A DNA stretch of 35,488 nucleotides from Ilumatobacteraceae bacterium (GTDB lineage Bacteria; Actinomycetota; Acidimicrobiia; Acidimicrobiales; Ilumatobacteraceae): the NCBI GenBank assembly GCA_025358075.1, contig JANYKU010000104.1:1-35488 (forward strand), in the 5' to 3' direction. Made by a program: the position numbers and the translations under genes. The notes beneath the pieces are model-generated. The model saw nothing but the letters and a program-made list of their open reading frames with translations, did no database searches and had not been told where the DNA came from. This document shows positions 32,365-35,488 of the stretch, piece by piece. The stretch's first letter is position 1, and every line of letters starts with the position of its first letter.

Positions 32365-33798
32365 CTATGACTTGGGCCAACTCTTCTCGACGTTGTTCAA
32401 GAAGTCGTTGGTGCTGCCACCCACGACCCATGCCGTGATCTCGGTCCAGAAGGTGCCGGCACCTACTGCGCCGGGCATCTGGTCGGAGCCGTCGAAGCGG
32501 AAGATGTCGGCGTTCTTCTGCAGGTCGGCGATTGCCTTCAGGAACGGGTCGGTGATCTTGGAGGTGTCGATGTTCTTGTTCGGTGACAGCTCCTTGCGAG
32601 TCGCCAGGATCGTCTGCTGGTAGTCGACAGAGCCCGTATAGCGCAGCACGTCGAAGCTCTCCGGCTTGTTGGTGCCCGCGGCGTAGATGTCGCCGGCGCC
32701 GAGGAGGTACTTCGGGCCACCTGCCGGGCTCGGCAGGTAGAAGAACCAGATGTCGCCGTCAGGGGCGATGGTGGTGCCCTTCGGCCACAGCGTCGAGTAG
32801 AAGCTCGCCTGGCGGTGCATGTAGCAGTTGCCAGTGAGGATCGGCAGGCCGCCCTCTTCGAACTTCGTGGTGGCAATGGCCTTGACCAGTGCGTCACCGC
32901 CGAGGTAGGCGGGGTTCTTGACGTAGGCGCCGACGGCGTCGGCAACGGCCTTGACCTTCGGGTCGTTGAACGGGATCTGGTGGTTGACCCACTGGTCGTA
33001 GACCTTCTCGCCATTGATGCGCAGCATGAAGTCTTCCATCCAGTCGGTGAGCACCCAGCCGGTGGCGACACCTGAAGCGGCGCCGATGCACCACGGGATC
33101 TTCTTGTCAGTGACGATCTTGTCGGAGAGCGTCTTCATCTCTTCGAGGGTCGTCGGGATCTTGTAGCCGCCGGTGGCGAAGGCCTTCGGGCTGTACCACA
33201 CGAGCGACTTCACGTTGGAGCGGCCTGGGATGCCGTAGACCTTGCCGTTGACGGTGCTGTACACGTCCCAGCCGGAGATGAAGTCGTTCGTGGTGTGTGC
33301 GGCGACATCAGCGGGCAGCGGGAACAGGTAGCCCTTGGCGACCGCGCCGGCCAGCAGGCCGGGCTGTGGGTAGTCGATCACGTCGGGGGCATTGCCACCC
33401 TCGAGGCGGACGTTGATGTCCTGCTCGAAGCTCTTCGTGCCTTCCCAGACGATCTTCACGCCCGTGCAGTCGGCCAACGGCTTGTACGCATTGACGTAGT
33501 CGGGAATCGGGTGGTCGTTAGCGCTGTCGACGACTGGCGACAAGATGTGCACCTCTTTGCCGGCGTACTGCTGCGTGCACTTGATCTCGCCGTTCAGGAT
33601 GCTGGCACCCACTGGGGCAGTCGTGCCGCCCGGTGCCGTGGTGCCGGCTGGTGCGGTTGTGCCGCCCGGTGCCGCGGTGGCCGGAGTACCGGCTACCACC
33701 GTTGTCGGTGACGCTGTCTTGGTGCTGCTGCCACAGGCAGCCACGACAAGCACTCCAGCGAAACAGAGTGCGCTAAAAGCGCCTCTACGTGTCTTCAT
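32365..33798 (-). CDS. Sugar ABC transporter substrate-binding lipoprotein
   Basis: A 477-residue extracellular solute-binding protein (CUT1, family 1 type). The signal peptide begins MKTRRGAFSALCFAG and ends in the lipobox VVAAC, with Cys22 as the lipidated residue. A low-complexity Thr/Ala/Pro/Gly linker (GTTAPA/GTTAPG repeats) follows, then the binding protein fold: EVHILSPVVDSAND, FEQDINVRLEGGNAPDVIDYPQPG, GIPGRSNVKSLVWYSPKAF, and W/Y-rich sugar contacts such as GDIWFFYLPSPAGGPKYLLGAGD. ATG 33798 has a strong GAGGGGG ribosome site. It is the first gene of the minus-strand transporter operon and diverges from the ATPase gene. Ligand inferred to be a glucoside. Confidence 0.92.
   Translation of the reverse strand: MKTRRGAFSALCFAGVLVVAACGSSTKTASPTTVVAGTPATAAPGGTTAPAGTTAPGGTTAPVGASILNGEIKCTQQYAGKEVHILSPVVDSANDHPIPDYVNAYKPLADCTGVKIVWEGTKSFEQDINVRLEGGNAPDVIDYPQPGLLAGAVAKGYLFPLPADVAAHTTNDFISGWDVYSTVNGKVYGIPGRSNVKSLVWYSPKAFATGGYKIPTTLEEMKTLSDKIVTDKKIPWCIGAASGVATGWVLTDWMEDFMLRINGEKVYDQWVNHQIPFNDPKVKAVADAVGAYVKNPAYLGGDALVKAIATTKFEEGGLPILTGNCYMHRQASFYSTLWPKGTTIAPDGDIWFFYLPSPAGGPKYLLGAGDIYAAGTNKPESFDVLRYTGSVDYQQTILATRKELSPNKNIDTSKITDPFLKAIADLQKNADIFRFDGSDQMPGAVGAGTFWTEITAWVVGGSTNDFLNNVEKSWPKS
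33620..33673. repeat. Three 18-bp tandem repeats encoding GTTAP-type linker
   Basis: Three near-identical 18-bp units of the form GTnGTGCCGnCnGGTGCn at 33620-33637, 33638-33655 and 33656-33673. On the coding strand they give Gly-Thr-Thr-Ala-Pro-(Ala/Gly) repeats in the lipoprotein's membrane-proximal linker. The unit can expand or contract in frame by slippage. Confidence 0.7.
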
Positions 33799-33822
33799 GA
33801 ATTTCCCCCTCAAGGAACGGTG

Positions 33823-33837
33823 CACGTCATCGACGTG
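33823..33837. promoter_or_regulatory. Inverted repeat in the binding-protein leader
   Basis: CACGTC-ATC-GACGTG is a perfect 6-bp inverted repeat with a 3-bp spacer, 25 bp upstream of the binding-protein ATG. It may be a second operator or a small mRNA hairpin in the leader. No regulator can be assigned. Confidence 0.4.
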
Positions 33838-33848
33838 ATGGAAAATCG

Positions 33849-33870
33849 TGGAAATTCTTGAGAACTTCCA
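33849..33870. promoter_or_regulatory. Probable LacI-family operator
   Basis: A 22-bp palindrome with arms GGAA-n-TTCT and AGAA-n-TTCC around a TG centre, plus an outer T/A pair; only the two n positions and the centre break symmetry. It lies between the divergent binding-protein and ATPase genes and covers the -35 element of the predicted ATPase promoter. A LacI-type gene lies in the same cluster (25050). LacI-family operators are palindromes of this size. Confidence 0.6.
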
Positions 33871-33886
33871 AACCGAACCTTACCAT
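33858..33886 (+). promoter_or_regulatory. Predicted promoter of the ATPase gene
   Basis: TTGAGA (33858-33863) and TACCAT (33881-33886) form a -35/-10 pair with an ideal 17-bp spacer, 59 bp upstream of the ATPase GTG. The -35 element lies inside the palindrome at 33849-33870, so a bound repressor would block polymerase. Confidence 0.5.
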
Positions 33887-33945
33887 GCAGTTCTGCACAG
33901 GGAAAGAGCTATGCAAGACTTCCCGACGAACACCAAGGGGGTCCT

Positions 33946-35094
33946 GTGGCAACGATCACACTCAACGCGATCGACAAGATTTACGAGAACGGTTTTCAGG
34001 CCGTTACCAACTTGTCGCTCGATATCGACGACGGCGAGTTCCTCGTTCTCGTCGGGCCATCGGGGTGTGGCAAGTCGACGGCGCTGCGGATGATCGCCGG
34101 GCTCGAGTCGATATCGGCCGGCGAGCTGCGCATCGGCGAGCGCGTGGTCAACGACCTCGAGCCGAAAGATCGCGACATCGCCATGGTCTTCCAGTCGTAC
34201 GCGTTGTACCCGCATCTCACCGTGCACGACAACATTGCGTTCGCGCTGAAGTTGCAGAAGATGCCGAAAGAGGAGATCGAGCGACGGGTGACCGACGCCG
34301 CTCGCACGCTCGAGCTCACCGACAACCTCGATCGCAAGCCCGCGCAGTTGTCGGGCGGCCAGCGTCAGCGTGTTGCCATGGGGCGGGCCATCGTTCGCCA
34401 GCCACAGGCGTTCTTGATGGACGAGCCGTTGTCGAACCTCGACGCCAAGCTGCGCGTGCAGATGCGTGGCGAGATCGCCAGGCTTCAGCACGATCTCAAC
34501 ACGACGACCGTGTACGTCACCCACGACCAGATCGAGGCAATGACGATGGGTGATCGTGTGGCCGTCATGTCGAAGGGTTCGCTGATGCAGGTCGATTCAC
34601 CGCAAACCCTCTACGACCGACCCGACAACCTGTTCGTCGCCGCCTTCATCGGATCGCCGCAGATGAACCTCCTGCGCGGCAAGTATCAGTCGAACGGCAC
34701 CGGCGGCAAGATCCAACTGGGCTCGAGCTCGATCGCGTTGGGCAACCCCCCCGCCGCGCTCGCCCAATACAACGGGCGTGAGGTTGCCGTCGGGATCCGG
34801 CCGGAGCACCTGACCGAAGCCCTGAACGGCTCCACCGAGGGCAACACCCTCAGTGGAGTTGTCAGCGTTCGCGAAGGCTTGGGAAGTGAAGTGATCGTCC
34901 ACCTCAGTGTCGACGCCCACGGTGTCGACACCGAAGACGTTCGCGACGCGCTCGAAGGCGGCAGTCACGGTCAAACGATGTCGGCCCGACTTCCACCGAC
35001 CACCAAGCTGCACGTCGACGACACGGCCACGTTGAACGTGAGCGCCGACCAGATGCATCTGTTCGACCTGCAGACGGGCCTCGCCATTCGCTGA
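33946..35094 (+). CDS. ABC sugar transporter ATPase (MalK/MsmK/UgpC type)
   Basis: A 382-residue ATPase of CUT1 sugar importers. Walker A is GPSGCGKST (37-45), Q-loop VFQSYALYP, signature [15 protein letters not shown], Walker B FLMDEP, D-loop SNLDAK and H-loop VTHDQIEAM. The C-terminal regulatory TOBE/OB region follows ([44 protein letters not shown]), as in MalK. GTG 33946 has an AAGGGGG ribosome site. It is divergent from the binding protein and two permeases and supplies energy to them; MsmK-like ATPases can also serve several transporters. It converges with the TPR-like gene 15 bp downstream of its stop. Confidence 0.94.
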   Translation: MATITLNAIDKIYENGFQAVTNLSLDIDDGEFLVLVGPSGCGKSTALRMIAGLESISAGELRIGERVVNDLEPKDRDIAMVFQSYALYPHLTVHDNIAFALKLQKMPKEEIERRVTDAARTLELTDNLDRKPAQLSGGQRQRVAMGRAIVRQPQAFLMDEPLSNLDAKLRVQMRGEIARLQHDLNTTTVYVTHDQIEAMTMGDRVAVMSKGSLMQVDSPQTLYDRPDNLFVAAFIGSPQMNLLRGKYQSNGTGGKIQLGSSSIALGNPPAALAQYNGREVAVGIRPEHLTEALNGSTEGNTLSGVVSVREGLGSEVIVHLSVDAHGVDTEDVRDALEGGSHGQTMSARLPPTTKLHVDDTATLNVSADQMHLFDLQTGLAIR

Positions 35095-35109
35095 GCCGAC
35101 GCGGCAGTG

Positions 35110-35488
35110 TCAGTCCTCCTGCCAGCGCCACGACAGCATGTCGGTCGCCCATCCCTTCTCGGGGTCGGGTGCGTCTGCTTCAGCGGTGTGCAGATGAGTT
35201 CTGGCCTCGTCGAACCGGTGGCCGTGGTAGGCGATCGAGCCGAGGTAGAAGTGGGCGCGACCCTTGTCGGTGGCGCCGGCACTGTCGGAGTCGACGACCG
35301 ACTGCAGTGCTGTCATCGCGACGAGGGAGTCGCCTTGTTCAAAGGCGGCGATGCCGGCGAGCAGCATTTCTGAGTCGTCGGTCTGGTAGGGGTTGTCTCC
35401 GTCTTGAACGTGGACCCCGATCTGTTGGAGGGCCTCGCGGGCTTTCGCCACGGTGATGTCGCTTGCGCTGTTGGCGATCGCGTATTCG
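35110..35488 (-). CDS. TPR-like repeat protein, C-terminal part
   Basis: Partial: the frame is open through the right edge, so the N-terminus is outside the window (a GTG at 35451 is a possible but unneeded start). About 125 residues are visible. The segment AHFYLGSIAYHGHRFDEARTHLHTAEADAP fits a tetratricopeptide repeat, and LLAGIAAFEQGDSLVAMTALQSVV looks like the preceding one. TPR proteins are protein-interaction scaffolds; nothing shows its partner. The visible part ends DMLSWRWQED. It converges with the sugar ATPase gene. Confidence 0.65.
   Translation of the reverse strand, partial: EYAIANSASDITVAKAREALQQIGVHVQDGDNPYQTDDSEMLLAGIAAFEQGDSLVAMTALQSVVDSDSAGATDKGRAHFYLGSIAYHGHRFDEARTHLHTAEADAPDPEKGWATDMLSWRWQED

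Noticed and set aside
33600..33680. Short tandem repeats as a CRISPR-like array
   Set aside because: The units are contiguous 18-bp repeats in frame within the lipoprotein linker, with no spacers.

Overview
The window is about 35.5 kb of high-GC DNA with GC-rich third codon positions, frequent GTG starts and dense ATGA-type gene overlaps. A mycothiol/maleylpyruvate-isomerase-type protein, an F420-type LLM oxidoreductase, a 13E12/DUF222 remnant, an ImuA-like/ImuB pair with Actinobacteria/Bacillus-style LexA boxes (CGAAC-N4-GTTCG) and MalK/LacI sugar genes together point to an actinobacterium. The overall flavour resembles Acidimicrobiia (Ilumatobacter-like), but that placement is inference. 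No tRNA, rRNA, CRISPR array or intact insertion sequence was seen.

Layout, left to right. (1) 1-685: the 5' part of a DEAD/DEAH helicase of a restriction type (BPTD_3080-like), running off the left edge. (2) 759-5079: small-molecule enzymes: a beta-hydroxyacid-dehydrogenase-like enzyme, a PhyH-type dioxygenase and a nitroreductase on the plus strand, facing a PLP aminotransferase class V and an isochorismatase-like hydrolase on the minus strand. (3) 5132-11930: a tightly coupled five-gene operon encoding SWIM zinc finger, DUF5691, MoxR-type AAA+ ATPase, DUF5682 (with TraB/EreA/ChaN-like motifs) and a VWA/MIDAS protein. This is the most interesting system in the window: a MoxR-VWA chaperone-like module with three poorly characterised partners. 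(4) 12039-14628: acyl-CoA dehydrogenase, divergent DinB/maleylpyruvate-isomerase-like protein and a small NifU-N-like protein. (5) 14664-21578: a membrane GGDEF-EAL protein, an ImuA-like RecA-fold protein, a 2OG-Fe(II) oxygenase and RDD membrane protein on the opposite strand, a patch of three abutting gene remnants, and ImuB. The imuA-like gene and imuB each have a LexA-type box placed the same way just upstream of their start, so they look like one SOS mutasome regulon although 2.3 kb of unrelated DNA separates them.

(6) 21575-25049: a P-loop kinase/LLM oxidoreductase fusion, an orphan OmpR-type regulator with a degenerate receiver, and a Nudix-GNAT fusion. (7) 25050-35094: an alpha-glucoside/beta-glucoside utilisation cluster: LacI regulator, GH13 alpha-glucosidase, GH3 beta-glucosidase with PA14 insert, two MalF/MalG-type permeases, a lipoprotein sugar-binding protein and a MalK/MsmK-type ATPase. 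The binding-protein and ATPase genes diverge from a 147-bp promoter region that holds a long palindrome of LacI-operator type lying on a good -35 element. Imported oligosaccharides would be split inside the cell by the two glycosidases, neither of which has a signal peptide. (8) 35110-35488: the 3' part of a TPR-like protein running off the right edge.

All identifications come from reading the sequence and from family knowledge; no database search was run.
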